Origin: Pachyseris speciosa
Lineage: Eukaryota > Cnidaria > Anthozoa > Scleractinia > Pachyseridae
DNA length: 64,000 nucleotides
Direction of reading: 5' to 3'
NCBI GenBank assembly: GCA_016490735.1
Contig: JAEMWC010000289.1
Coordinates: forward strand, 56,001-120,000
The translations under genes and the position numbers were made by a program. Under the pieces are notes generated by a model. It was not told where the DNA came from and made no database searches. It was given only the letters and a program-made list of their open reading frames with translations. Positions 1 through 12,232 of the stretch are shown here, in pieces (the first letter of the stretch is position 1; each line of letters begins with the position of its first letter).

Positions 1-120
1 TGAGGTCTTAACTTGAGCCCGCGATATGGTCACGTTACACTGGTCAGCGGATACCTTGTTTTGACAGGTGTCAATTGGCTATAAGATGGATGTCCAGTAT
101 CAAAGATGTACGCTGTAAAG

Positions 121-495
121 TTAACGCGGTCAAACGTAAAAAGGTAAGAAAAGTCCTTTAAAGATAAGGTTTTTACGTTGAGAGCTCAAAGATGATAAGT
201 TTTTCTTAAGTCTGTGAGTTTACTAAATCATTTTATGAATTACTAAAACAGTTTTAGGAACAATAAGGTGAATCGGTTTTCCTGAAGTCACGCATTGAAA
301 CAGAAAACAAAAACATACCGCGCCGAACAGTCTCCACATTCTTCGCTTTAAAAAACCTTAAAACATTTTTAATAACTCATGAAATGATTTAGTAAACTCA
401 CAGACTGATGAAAGACTCATCATCTTTGAGCTCTCAACGTAAAAACCTTATCTTTAAAGGACTTTTCTTATTTTTTTACGTTTGACCGCGGTTAA
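121..495. mobile_element. MITE with long inverted repeats and 9-bp target duplication
   Basis: The arms at about 121-247 and 365-495 are reverse complements of each other with few mismatches. The element begins TTAACGCGGTCAAACG and ends with its complement. The nonamer GCTGTAAAG lies directly outside both ends, at 112-120 and 496-504, which is a good target-site duplication. A 9-bp duplication with long terminal repeats suits a non-autonomous Mutator-like element, but that assignment is inference because no transposase is present. Confidence 0.82.
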
Positions 496-556
496 GCTGT
501 AAAGTAGCTGTTCAGCTGGACCAGGTGGAGTATGGCCGCCATGTTGGATTATTATG

Positions 557-587
<31 letters not shown>

Positions 588-592
588 GACTC

Positions 593-617
593 CGTCGTCG
601 TCGTCGTCGTCGTCGTG
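593..617. repeat. (CGT)n microsatellite
   Basis: About eight uninterrupted CGT triplets. The Arg-rich minus-strand reading frame across it is a by-product of the repeat. Confidence 0.9.
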
Positions 618-651
618 CGTACGCGCCCACGAGCAATACCGCTAGCCATTT

Positions 652-652
652 T

Positions 653-684
<32 letters not shown>

Positions 685-1464
685 AGGTATGGTGCTCCGC
701 TTGACGGCCCTTCGGGCCGTCGGAGCTCCGCTATAAACAAAACTACTAGTTCTGATATCAAGGCTAGGTTCGGTAAAAATTATCTTTCGATAAAAGATAT
801 CGAGAAGATTACTAGTTCTTAAACAAATTCGTGCGTATAAACTGTCCACAGCTTTCGCAGACGTTCGGGCAATGATAGATGTTTTCGCCACAGAAGCGGC
901 CGAGCTTATGACGAAATCTCCCAAATAGGGCTTATTTATTCCCTCAGCAGGCTTTGTAATCCCCAAAAGGGGCTTAATAATCCCCCGAAGGGGCTCAATA
1001 ATCCCCAAACGGGGCTCAATAATTCCCTTGAAGGACTTTTGTTTCCCTATATGAGGCTGATAAAACTTTAAAATTTGTGTCTTAGCAAGCACAGGAGTAA
1101 CTCTGTGGCGTCGAGCTGTGCATCGATCGACAACTTGAAAGCATCTGTCAAAGCCATTTATTAAGCCATATTGACCCGTACTTCGAAAGCTGTGACATAT
1201 GACAAACTTAAGAAAATGAAAAAAGCTCACTCACCTACCTCGCTTTCCAACGTCACAGTAAAAGCCAAGGAGATAAAACGCAAATGTCCTTCGTTCGCGA
1301 AGCGTGCGTTGCCTTCTTTCCCACGTGATAGTTGACACAATTGCCGACTCATTTCCTCGAATTCTATTGGTTCCGAATGTTCTCTTGAATTCGTAATTTT
1401 CTCGCAACCAATGGTAAGGGTTACGATAATTCATGATAGAGTGACGGCATTCATCGTAGTTCAC
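652..1464 (-). other. Unrecognised stretch with two end-to-end open frames
   Basis: Two minus-strand frames abut here: 652-1230 (192 codons, no ATG start; GTG at its 5' edge) and 1231-1464 (77 codons). I recognise no domain. Between them the minus strand reads GAGGTAGGTGAG, which could be a splice donor. A 7-bp stem hairpin (GACGGCC/GGCCGTC) sits at 703-721. The heptad-like GII-P pattern in the longer frame comes from a 21-bp DNA repeat at about 921-1037. This looks more like a dispersed repeat than a host gene. Confidence 0.25.
921..1037. repeat. 21-bp minisatellite of small hairpins
   Basis: About five imperfect copies of a unit like CCCCAAACGGGGCTCAATAA. Each copy carries its own CCCC/GGGG mini-hairpin. 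Confidence 0.75.
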
Positions 1465-1617
1465 GACAGATTCACGACAAATGGTTACGCTTTACCTGTA
1501 ACTCATGTACTTAATCAGTAAATGGACTTCCAATGAAAACCTCAGTCAAACCTGTACAAAAATTTTTCACATCTGTACTAAATGAGGTAGTGAGCAAAAT
1601 TTCTACAGCTCTGCATA

Positions 1618-1650
1618 GTGTCTGCATTTGCATATGCACATAGCAGACAC
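1618..1650. repeat. Short perfect inverted repeat at the array's left border
   Basis: GTGTCTGC at 1618-1625 pairs with GCAGACAC at 1643-1650 around a 17-nt loop that itself contains TGCATATGCA. It sits exactly where homology to the tandem unit begins. Confidence 0.6.
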
Positions 1651-1682
1651 AAAAATTCACTGTTACTAAAGCATCGTTCGCA

Positions 1683-1755
1683 GGGGAAAAAGCTCAAGTG
1701 GTAGAGCGCCCGCATAGCATGCGGGAGGTACCGGAATCGATGCCCGGATTCTCCA
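1683..1755 (+). pseudogene. tRNA-Ala(AGC)-like, degenerate
   Basis: Same length as the array consensus. Acceptor base 7 is now A opposite A, the anticodon loop starts with A instead of T, and the T-stem has an A-C mismatch. The anticodon AGC is kept. Probably inactive. Confidence 0.75.
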
Positions 1756-2758
1756 AATAAGATTATATCACTTTTTTTTTTGGTATGGAACCGCAGTGAT
1801 CCCGCACTCTAATGCGGTACTAGTGACATTTCAAAACCTTTCGAATTATCACAGCGGAACTATCTGTACTTCGTAATGGTTGTCTGAGACTATTTACGTA
1901 ATCTTATTACCTAATTCTCTACGCCAATTTTGATGTCGAATTTATACTGGTACTTGCCTTTGCACTGTCATTCAGTTCGCTAACAATTACTTTCACATTG
2001 AAACTGTTTGGTATCGCAAACGAGCGTAGTTTAAATCTTTGGTGTCATAAAGGTAGGGTATGGAGAAAACGCAAAGATTCCGAAATTGACGAAACTTGTA
2101 TATTAAGAGGTCCCTGGGTTTAAGACATCCTCGGATCTTCCTGTCAGTTGGTAACGAAGTTTTAAATGTTAAGGACCAAAGCCATTGATTTTTTGTTTCT
2201 GTTTTTTTTGGAACATATGCTTTCAACGAGGAATTTGTTTATTCAAGATATCTTGAACTCCCGTGGAAACTTCTTGACATTCCAAAGTAAATTCAGTATC
2301 AAGATAAATTATCTACACTATTTTGTTGGACTGGAATACCTGCCGTCTTTAATAAAGATACCAACTACAAAGAAAACCTTAAAGGCGAAGGATAGTAGAA
2401 CTGTTGACTGTGGCCTAATTACCCGACGGTCCGCCAACTGAACAAAAGAATCCACCAAACCCTACAATTGCAAAGGAAACATGAGATCGACATGTCTATA
2501 GTTTTGTTGCTGATAACGGTTAACTAACTAACATGCATAATCGCTTCGCTTTAACCTGTAATGCAATCCCGCGAGTGCAATGTATTTTCTTATGGAATGG
2601 TGAAATTGATAGAAAACTTATTATGCGAACCAAAACGAAAAATAAAGCAACGTATGGAGGAAAGAATTTAAGATTTAGTTTGTTTGTGATATAATTTGCT
2701 GAGCAATCCGTCTTTTAGGTAAATGTTAAATTACTCGCACTTTTTCCTCCTATAACAC

Positions 2759-2819
2759 GGCCTGTTGGTCTAGTGGCATAATTCTCGCTTTCGGTGCAAG
2801 ATGTCCGGGATTCGACTCC
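2759..2819 (+). pseudogene. tRNA-Pro relic lacking its 3' acceptor strand
   Basis: The 5' half matches the array's tRNA-Pro, but the T-stem 3' strand and acceptor strand (about 12 nt) are deleted. The loop reads TTTCGGT, which would change the anticodon from TGG to CGG. It cannot fold into a tRNA. Confidence 0.85.
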
Positions 2820-3943
2820 TGCTTTTCTACTGTTTTTTAGTAATTTTTACTTTGGTGTGTATATGCTAGCTTATGCTGCGCTACACTTTCAGGCAACATA
2901 AGTTATCTCTTGAATGATCTGCTGACCAAATAACTGCAATTATCACACTACTCTATTTTAGCATTTTCCCATACTTAAAATAAGTGTTAGTTAACCCTTT
3001 CCATACCAAGCGGCTGCTATTTAATTCACCACATTTTGGGCACTTACTACTCTGGGACACTTATCTTCCCCATATATGGAGCTACTACCAAAATATCTGC
3101 TGTCTTGAAATACTGGGGACGCAGACTTGAGTGTCACGTGATGCACGCCAGTGCCTGTTGCTTTTCGATTGAGTGGAATCGCTCTAGTGTGATAAGATTG
3201 TCGCTTTTAGAGAGGTTTACTGAGTCATGTTCCTCTGCAGAAGCCCTCAGGCTGGCATCATTAAGCTAGAATATGGGTGAAGGCGAGCCTTTGAAAGAAA
3301 CCAGAGGTGAGAGGCGATTTCATGTCGACGGAGATACCAAAAACACGCTGTTATAAGCCTGATGGTGTCTCAAAATGGAACCTGTCTCTCTCGCCGTTCT
3401 GCAAGGGGATTCCGTGACCTACCAAGGCTAAAAAAAACTCATTGAAGCAATATTTTGCTGGTAGCAGCGGGTGGCTCAACACTTATCCAATAACTACGAA
3501 ATGAACCGAAGGAGAGTTCTATGCTGTCGGTGAACGGGTATTACCCAGAATTCTTTTCGGGCGTGAACGAGGGAAGTTGAGACACACGATATTGGCTATC
3601 AGAAACGGGCTGAAGCCTGGCTGGCAGAAAATGTCAGAGAAAACTTTCATGGCAGATACCAAGGAGAGAACTTGGGGTTAACTGTAAATATAGAATTTTG
3701 GTTTTCGAACAAAGATTTGGATTAAAAACGTCACGTCAAAAAAGTGCACTTTTGATGTCATTCTTCGGCCTTACTTGCATTTTCACCATTGTTAGTTGAT
3801 AATTTTATAGCTGGTTAGATCTATTACAAGATCCGGCTCTTTAATTCTATCAATCACTCAAAATGTATCTGGGATAGGGTTGTCCGTAGGTAACGACGTT
3901 GACACCCTTAAAAAAATTGACTGTTACTAAAGCATCGTTCGCA

Positions 3944-4016
3944 GGGGAATTAGCTCAAGTGGTAGAGCGCCCGCTTAGCATGCGGGAGGTACCGGGATCG
4001 ATACCCGGATTCTCCA
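3944..4016 (+). tRNA. tRNA-Ala(AGC)
   Basis: A 73-nt cloverleaf including the discriminator A. The acceptor GGGGAAT pairs with ATTCTCC (one G-U pair), the D-arm is GCTC/GAGC, the anticodon stem is CCCGC/GCGGG with loop TTAGCAT, and the T-arm is CCGGG/CCCGG. The anticodon AGC decodes alanine GCU and, if deaminated to inosine, GCC and GCA. Box A (TAGCTCAAGTGG) and box B (GGGATCGATACC) are present. This is the reference copy for the array; the later consensus copies are identical by eye. Confidence 0.96.
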
Positions 4017-5124
4017 AATAAGATTATATCACTTAATTTTTTTTTTTTTATTTTGGTATAGAACCGCAGTGATCCCGCACTCTAATGCGATAGTAGTGAC
4101 CAATCAAAACCTTTGCAATTTTCACAGCGGAAGTATGCGTTCTTGGTTATGATTGTCTGAGACTATTTGAGTAATTTTATTAGCTAATTCTCTACGCTAT
4201 TTTTGATGTCGAATTTATACTGGTACTTGCCTTTGCACTTCCCTTCAGTTCGCTAGCAATTACTTTCACATTGAAACTGTTAGGTATCGCAGACGAGCGC
4301 AGTTTACATCTTTGGTGTCATGTAAGTAGGGTATAAAGAAAACGCGAAGATTCCGAAATTGACGAAAATTGTATATTCACAAGTCATTGGGTTTGAGACA
4401 TCCTCGGATCTACCTGTCAGTTGGTAAGAAAGTTTGAAATATTAAGGACCAAAGCCATTGCTTGTTTGTTTGTATGTGTTTTGGAACATGTGCTTTCAAC
4501 GTGGAATTTGTTTATTCAAGATATCTTGAACTCCCATGGTAACTTCTTGACATTCCAAAGTAAATTCAGTATCAAGATAATTATCTACACTATTTTGTTG
4601 GACTGGAATACCTGCCGTCTTTAATGAAGATACCAACTACAAAGAAAACCTTAAAGGCAAAGGATAGTAGAACTGTTGACTGTGGCCTAATTAGCCCCAC
4701 GGTCCGCCGACTGAACAAAGGAATCCAACAAACGTTCCACTTTGAAACCCTACAATTGCAATGGAAACATGAGATCGACATGGCTATAGTTTTGTTGGTG
4801 ATAACGGCGAACTAATTAACATGCATAATCGCTTGGCTTTAGCGTGTAATGCAATGCCGCGAGTGCAATGTATTTTCTTATGGAATGTTGAAATTGATAG
4901 AAAACTAATTATGAGAAACAAAACGAAAAATAAAGCCACGTATGCAGGAAAGCGCTATTTTACCTTCAAGATTTAGTTTGTTTCTGATATGATTTGCTAA
5001 CTGATACATGTTGGTCCTTTGCCGCCTTAGGTACCGTAACTAAGCTTGTTTTGAGCAACAGGTGCTGGACAATCCGCCTTTTAGCGGAATGTTAAATTAC
5101 TCGCAATTTTTGCTGCTATAACAC

Positions 5125-5196
5125 GGCCTGTTGGTCTAGTGGCATGATTCTCGCTTTGGGTGCGAGAGGTCCCGGGTTCGACTCCCGGACAGGCCC
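5125..5196 (+). tRNA. tRNA-Pro(TGG)
   Basis: A 72-nt cloverleaf. The acceptor GGCCTGT pairs with ACAGGCC, the anticodon stem is CTCGC/GCGAG with loop TTTGGGT, and the T-arm is CCCGG/CCGGG around TTCGACT. The anticodon TGG decodes proline CCA and possibly CCG. Box B reads GGTTCGACTCC, close to the metazoan consensus. TTTTTT follows about 18 nt downstream. This is the reference copy for the array. Confidence 0.96.
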
Positions 5197-6318
5197 TGCT
5201 TTCTTACTGTTTTTTAGTAATTTTTATTAGGTGTGTATATGCTAGCTTATGCTGCGCTACACTTTCAGGCAAGATAAGTTATCTCTTGAATGATCTGCTG
5301 ACCAATTGACTGCAATTATCACACTACTTTTGTTTAGCATTTTGCCATACTTGAAATAAGCGTTTCTTAACCCTTTCCGTACCAAGCGGCTGCTATTTAA
5401 TTCAACACATTTTGGGCACTTCCTAGCTGGGACACTTATCTTCCCCATATATGGAGTTACTACCAAAATATCTGCTGTCTTGAAATACTGGGGACGCAGA
5501 CTTCAGCGTCACGTGATGCACGCCAGTGCCTGTTGCTTTTCGATTGAGTGGAATCGCTCTAGTGTGATAAGATTGTCGCTTTTAGAGTGGTTTTCTGAGT
5601 CATTATCCTCTGCAGAAGCCCCCAGGCTGGCATCATTAAGCTAAATGTGGGTGATGGCGAGCCTTTGAAAGAAACCAGAGGTGAGAGGCGGTTTCATGTC
5701 GACGGAGATGCCAAACACGCTCTGTTATAAGCCTGATGGTGTCTCAAAATGGAACCTGTCTCTCTCGCCGTTCTGCAAGTGGATTCCGTGACCTACCAAG
5801 GCTAAGAAACACTCATTGATGCAATATTTTGCTGGTAGCAGCGGGTGGCTCAACACTTATCCAATAACTACGAAATGAACCGAAGGAGAGTTCTATGCTG
5901 TCGGTGTAGGGGAATTACCCAGAATTCTTTTCGGGCGTGAACGAGGCAAGTTGAGACACACGAGATTGGCTATCCGAGACGGGCTGAAGCCTGGCTGGCA
6001 GAAAATGTCAGAGAAAACTTTCATGGCAGATACCAAGGAGAGAACTTGGGGTTTACTGTAAATGTAGAATTTTGGTTTTCGAACAAAGATTTGGATTAAA
6101 AACGTCACGTCAAAAAAGTGCAACTTTTGATGTCATTCTTCGGCCTTACTTGCATTTTCACCATTGTTAGTTGATAATTTTATAGCTGGTTAGATCTATT
6201 ACAAGATCCGGCTCTTTAATTCTATCAGTCACTCAAAATGTATCTGGGATAGGGTTGTCCGTAGGTAACGACGTTGACACCCTTAAAAAAATTGACTGTT
6301 ACTAAAGCATCGTTCGCA

Positions 6319-6391
6319 GGGGAATTAGCTCAAGTGGTAGAGCGCCCGCTTAGCATGCGGGAGGTACCGGGATCGATACCCGGATTCTCCA
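6319..6391 (+). tRNA. tRNA-Ala(AGC)
   Basis: Matches the array consensus at every position I compared. A T-run follows about 20 nt downstream. Confidence 0.95.
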
Positions 6392-7499
6392 AATAAGATT
6401 ATATCACTTCTTTTTTTTTTTTTAATTTTGGTATAGAACCGCAGTGAACCCGCACTCTAATGCGATAGTAGTGACCAATCAAAACCTTTGCAATTTTCAC
6501 AGCGGAAGTATGCGTTCTTGGTTATGATTGTCTGAGACTATTTGAGTAATTTTATTAGCTAATTCTCTACGCTATTTTTGATGTCGAATTTATACTGGTA
6601 CTTGCCTTTGCACTTTCATTCAGTTCGCTAGCAATTACTTTCACATTGAAACTGTTAGGTATCGCAGACGAGCGCAGTTTACATCTTTGCTGTCACGTAA
6701 GTAGGGTATAAAGAAAACGCGAAGATTCCGAAATTGACGAAAATTGTATATTCACAAGTCATTGGGTTTGAGACATCCTCGGATCTACCTTTCAGTTGGT
6801 AAGGAAGTTTGAAATATTAAGGACCAAAGCCATTGCTTGTTTGTTTGTATGTGTTTTGGAACATGTGCTTTCAACGTGGAATTTGTTTATTCAAGATATC
6901 TTGAACTCCCATGGTAACTTCTTGACATTCCAAAGTAAATTCAGTATCAAGATAATTATCTACACTATTTTGTTGGACTGGAATACCTGCCGTCTTTAAT
7001 GAAGATACCAACTACAAAGAAAACCTTAAAGGCGAAGGATAGTAGAACTGTTGACTGTGGCCTAATTAGCCCCACGGTCCGCCGACTGAACAAAGGAATC
7101 CAACAAACGTTCCACTTTGAAACCCTACAATTGCAAAGGAAACATGAGATCGACATGGCTATAGTTTTGTTGGTGATAACGGCGAACTAATTAACATGCA
7201 TAATCGCTTGGCTTTAGCGTGTAATGCAATGCCGCGAGTGCAATGTATTTTCTTATGGAATGTTGAAATTGATAGAAAACTAATTATGAGAAACAAAACG
7301 AAAAATAAAGCAACGTATGCAGGAAAGCGCTATTTTACCTTCAAGATTTAGTTTGTTTCTGATATGATTTGCTAACTGATACATGTTGGTCCTTTGCCGC
7401 CTTAGGTACCGTAACTAAGCTTGTTTTGAGCAACAGGTGCTGGACAATCCGCCTTTTAGCGGAATGTTAAATTACTCGCAATTTTTGCTGCTATAACAC

Positions 7500-7571
7500 G
7501 GCCTGTTGGTCTAGTGGCATGATTCTCGCTTTGGGTGCGAGAGGTCCCGGGTTCGACTCCCGGACAGGCCC
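7500..7571 (+). tRNA. tRNA-Pro(TGG)
   Basis: Matches the array consensus. It heads a short-class unit lacking the 44-bp spacer segment. Confidence 0.95.
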
Positions 7572-8650
7572 TGCTTTCTTACTGTTTTTTAGTAATTTTT
7601 ACTTAGGTGTGTATATGCTAGCTTATGCTGCGCTACACTTTCAGGCAAGATAAGTTATCTCTTGAATGATCTGCTGACCAATTGACTGCAATTATCACAC
7701 TACTTTTGTTTAGCATTTTGCCATACTTGAAATAAGCGTTTCTTAACCCTTTCCGTACCAAGCGGCTGATCTTCCCCATATATGGAGTTACTACCAAAAT
7801 ATCTGCTGTCTTGAAATACTGGGGACGCAGACTTCAGCGTCACGTGATGCACGCCAGTGCCTGTTGCTTTTCGATTGAGTGGAATCGCTCTAGTGTGATA
7901 AGATTGTCGCTTTTAGAGTGGTTTTCTGAGTCATTATCCTCTGCAGAAGCCCCCAGGCTGGCATCATTAAGCTAGAATGTGGGTGAAGGCGAGCCTTTGA
8001 AAGAAACCAGAGGTGAGAGGCGATTTCATGTCGACGGAGATGCCAAACACGCTCTGTTATAAGCCTGATGGTGTCTCAAAATGGAACCTGTCTCTCTCGC
8101 CGTTCTGCAAGTGGATTCCGTGACCTACCAAGGCTAAGAAACACTCATTGATGCAATATTTTGCTGGTAGCAGCGGGTGGCTCAACACTTATCCAATAAC
8201 TACGAAATGAACCGAAGGAGAGTTCTATGCTGTCGGTGTAGGGGAATTACCCAGAATTCTTTTCGGGCGTGAACGAGGCAAGTTGAGACACACGAGATTG
8301 GCTATCAGAGACGGGCTGAAGCCTGGCTGGCAGAAAATGTCAGAGAAAACTTTCATGGCAGATACCAAGGAGAGAACTTGGGGTTTACTGTAAATGTAGA
8401 ATTTTGGTTTTCGAACAAAGATTTGGATTAAAAACGTCACGTCAAAAAAGTGACACTTTTGATGTCATTCTTCGGCCTTACTTGCATTTTCACCATTGTT
8501 AGTTGATAATTTTATAGCTGGTTAGATCTATTACAAGATCCGGCTCTTTAATTCTATCAGTCACTCAAAATGTATCTGGGATAGGGTTGTCCGTAGGTAA
8601 CGACGTTGACACCCTTAAAAAAATTGACTGTTACTAAAGCATCGTTCGCA

Positions 8651-8723
8651 GGGGAATTAGCTCAAGTGGTAGAGCGCCCGCTTAGCATGCGGGAGGTACC
8701 GGGATCGATACCCGGATTCTCCA
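8651..8723 (+). tRNA. tRNA-Ala(AGC)
   Basis: Matches the array consensus. The downstream T-run is 18 bases or longer. Confidence 0.95.
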
Positions 8724-9830
8724 AATAAGATTATATCACTTCTTTTTTTTTTTTTTTTTTGGTATAGAACCGCAGTGATCCCGCACTCTAATGCGATAGT
8801 AGTGACCAATCAAAACCTTTGCAATTTTCACAGCGGAAGTATGCGTTCTTGGTTATGATTGTCTGAGACTATTTGAGTAATTTTATTAGCTAATTCTCTA
8901 CGCTATTTTTGATGTCGAATTTATACTGGTACTTGCCTTTGCACTTTCATTCAGTTCGCTAGCAATTACTTTCACATTGAAACTGTTAGGTATCGCAGAC
9001 GAGCGCAGTTTACATCTTTGCTGTCACGTAAGTAGGGTATAAAGAAAACGCGAAGATTCCGAAATTGACGAAAATTGTATATTCACAAGTCATTGGGTTT
9101 GAGACATCCTCGGATCTACCTGTCAGTTGGTAAGGAATTTTGAAATATTAAGGACCAAAGCCATTGCTTGTTTGTTTGTATGTGTTTTGGAACATGTGCT
9201 TTCAACGTGGAATTTGTTTATTCAAGATATCTTGAACTCCCATGGTAACTTCTTGACATTCCAAAGTAAATTCAGTATCAAGATAATTATCTACACTATT
9301 TTGTTGGACTGGAATACCTGCCGTCTTTAATGAAGATACCAACTACAAAGAAAACCTTAAAGGCGAAGGATAGTAGAACTGTTGACTGTGGCCTAATTAG
9401 CCCCACGGTCCGCCGACTGAACAAAGGAATCCAACAAACGTTCCACTTTGAAACCCTACAATTGCAAAGGAAACATGAGATCGACATGGCTATAGTTTTG
9501 TTGGTGATAACGGCGAACTAATTAACATGCATAATCGCTTGGCTTTAGCGTGTAATGCAATGCCGCGAGTGCAATGTATTTTCTTATGGAATGTTGAAAT
9601 TGATAGAAAACTAATTATGAGAACCAAAACGAAAAATAAAGCAACGTATGCAGGAAAGCGCTATTTTACCTTCAAGATTTAGTTTGTTTCTGATATGATT
9701 TGCTAACTGATACATGTTGGTCCTTTGCCGCCTTAGGTACCGTAACTAAGCTTGTTTTGAGCAACAGGTGCTGGACAATCCGCCTTTTAGCGGAATGTTA
9801 AATTACTCGCAATTTTTGCTGCTATAACAC

Positions 9831-9902
9831 GGCCTGTTGGTCTAGTGGCATGATTCTCGCTTTGGGTGCGAGAGGTCCCGGGTTCGACTCCCGGACAGGC
9901 CC
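9831..9902 (+). tRNA. tRNA-Pro(TGG)
   Basis: Matches the array consensus; short-class spacer follows. Confidence 0.95.
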
Positions 9903-10980
9903 TGCTTTCTTACTGTTTTTTAGTAATTTTTACTTAGGTGTGTATATGCTAGCTTATGCTGCGCTACACTTTCAGGCAAGATAAGTTATCTCTTGAATGA
10001 TCTGCTGACCAATTGACTGCAATTATCACACTACTTTTGTTTAGCATTTTGCCATACTTGAAATAAGCGTTTCTTAACCCTTTCCGTACCAAGCGGCTGA
10101 TCTTCCCCATATATGGAGTTACTACCAAAATATCTGCTGTCTTGAAATACTGGGGACGCAGACTTCAGCGTCACGTGATGCACGCCAGTGCCTGTTGCTT
10201 TTCGATTGAGTGGAATCGCTCTAGTGTGATAAGATTGTCGCTTTTAGAGTGGTTTTCTGAGTCATTATCCTCTGCAGAAGCCCCCAGGCTGGCATCATTA
10301 AGCTAGAATGTGGGTGAAGGCGAGCCTTTGAAAGAAACCAGAGGTGAGAGGCGATTTCATGTCGACGGAGATGCCAAACACGCTCTGTTATAAGCCTGAT
10401 GGTGTCTCAAAATGGAACCTGTCTCTCTCGCCGTTCTGCAAGTGGATTCCGTGACCTACCAAGGCTAAGAAACACTCATTGATGCAATATTTTGCTGGTA
10501 GCAGCGGGTGGCTCAACACTTATCCAATAACTACGAAATGAACCGAAGGAGAGTTCTATGCTGTCGGTGTAGGGGAATTACCCAGAATTCTTTTCGGGCG
10601 TGAACGAGGCAAGTTGAGACACACGAGATTGGCTATCAGAGACGGGCTGAAGCCTGGCTGGCAGAAAATGTCAGAGAAAACTTTCATGGCAGATACCAAG
10701 GAGAGAACTTGGGGTTTACTGTAAATGTAGAATTTTGGTTTTCGAACAAAGATTTGGATTAAAAACGTCACGTCAAAAAAGTGCACTTTTGATGTCATTC
10801 TTCGGCCTTACTTGCATTTTCACCATTGTTAGTTGATAATTTTATAGCTGGTTAGATCTATTACAAGATCCGGCTCTTTAATTCTATCAGTCACTCAAAA
10901 TGTATCTGGGATAGGGTTGTCCGTAGGTAACGACGTTGACACCCTTAAAAAAATTGACTGTTACTAAAGCATCGTTCGCA

Positions 10981-11053
10981 GGGGAATTAGCTCAAGTGGT
11001 AGAGCGCCCGCTTAGCATGCGGGAGGTACCGGGATCGATACCCGGATTCTCCA
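10981..11053 (+). tRNA. tRNA-Ala(AGC)
   Basis: Matches the array consensus. Confidence 0.95.
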
Positions 11054-12160
11054 AATAAGATTATATCACTTCTTTTTTTTTTTTTTTTTGGTATAGAACC
11101 GCAGTGATCCCGCACTCTAATGCGATAGTAGTGACCAATCAAAACCTTTGCAATTTTCACAGCGGAAGTATGCGTTCTTGGTTATGATTGTCTGAGACTA
11201 TTTGAGTAATTTTATTAGCTAATTCTCTACGCTATTTTTGATGTCGAATTTATACTGGTACTTGCCTTTGCACTTTCATTCAGTTCGCTAGCAATTACTT
11301 TCACATTGAAACTGTTAGGTATCGCAGACGAGCGCAGTTTACATCTTTGCTGTCACGTAAGTAGGGTATAAAGAAAACGCGAAGATTCCGAAATTGACGA
11401 AAATTGTATATTCACAAGTCATTGGGTTTGAGACATCCTCGGATCTACCTGTCAGTTGGTAAGGAAGTTTTGAAATATTAAGGACCAAAGCCATTGCTTG
11501 TTTGTTTGTATGTGTTTTGGAACATGTGCTTTCAACGTGGAATTTGTTTATTCAAGATATCTTGAACTCCCATGGTAACTTCTTGACATTCCAAAGTAAA
11601 TTCAGTATCAAGATAATTATCTACACTATTTTGTTGGACTGGAATACCTGCCGTCTTTAATGAAGATACCAACTACAAAGAAAACCTTAAAGGCGAAGGA
11701 TAGTAGAACTGTTGACTGTGGCCTAATTAGCCCCACGGTCCGCCGACTGAACAAAGGAATCCAACAAACGTTCCACTTTGAAACCCTACAATTGCAAAGG
11801 AAACATGAGATCGACATGGCTATAGTTTTGTTGGTGATAACGGCGAACTAATTAACATGCATAATCGCTTGGCTTTAGCGTGTAATGCAATGCCGCGAGT
11901 GCAATGTATTTTCTTATGGAATGTTGAAATTGATAGAAAACTAATTATGAGAACCAAAACGAAAAATAAAGCAACGTATGCAGGAAAGCGCTATTTTACC
12001 TTCAAGATTTAGTTTGTTTCTGATATGATTTGCTAACTGATACATGTTGGTCCTTTGCCGCCTTAGGTACCGTAACTAAGCTTGTTTTGAGCAACAGGTG
12101 CTGGACAATCCGCCTTTTAGCGGAATGTTAAATTACTCGCAATTTTTGCTGCTATAACAC

Positions 12161-12232
12161 GGCCTGTTGGTCTAGTGGCATGATTCTCGCTTTGGGTGCG
12201 AGAGGTCCCGGGTTCGACTCCCGGACAGGCCC
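12161..12232 (+). tRNA. tRNA-Pro(TGG)
   Basis: Matches the array consensus; short-class spacer follows. Confidence 0.95.

Larger units (their letters stand above)
1650..3930 (+). repeat. Diverged left-edge unit
   Basis: Same order as the core unit but with many substitutions and small indels spread along it, and a spacing of 2261 bp to the next Ala gene. Both of its tRNA genes are damaged. Confidence 0.85.

Noticed and set aside
4421..4815. Recurring 63- and 67-codon frames in every array unit
   Set aside because: They recur only because the DNA does. They are overlapped by an opposite-strand frame, broken by indels in some units, and show no domain. The possible ancestral longer frame is listed as a low-interest finding.
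5893..6123. Recurring 71-80-codon minus-strand frame upstream of each tRNA-Ala
   Set aside because: Its 5' end varies with one-base indels between units (GTGCAAC, GTGCAC, GTGACAC), with no sign of frame preservation.
3912..6318. Search for spliced-leader, snRNA, 5S rRNA or snoRNA genes within the unit spacer
   Set aside because: I found no convincing U1-U6, 5S or paired C/D-box signature. A covariance-model search would settle it.
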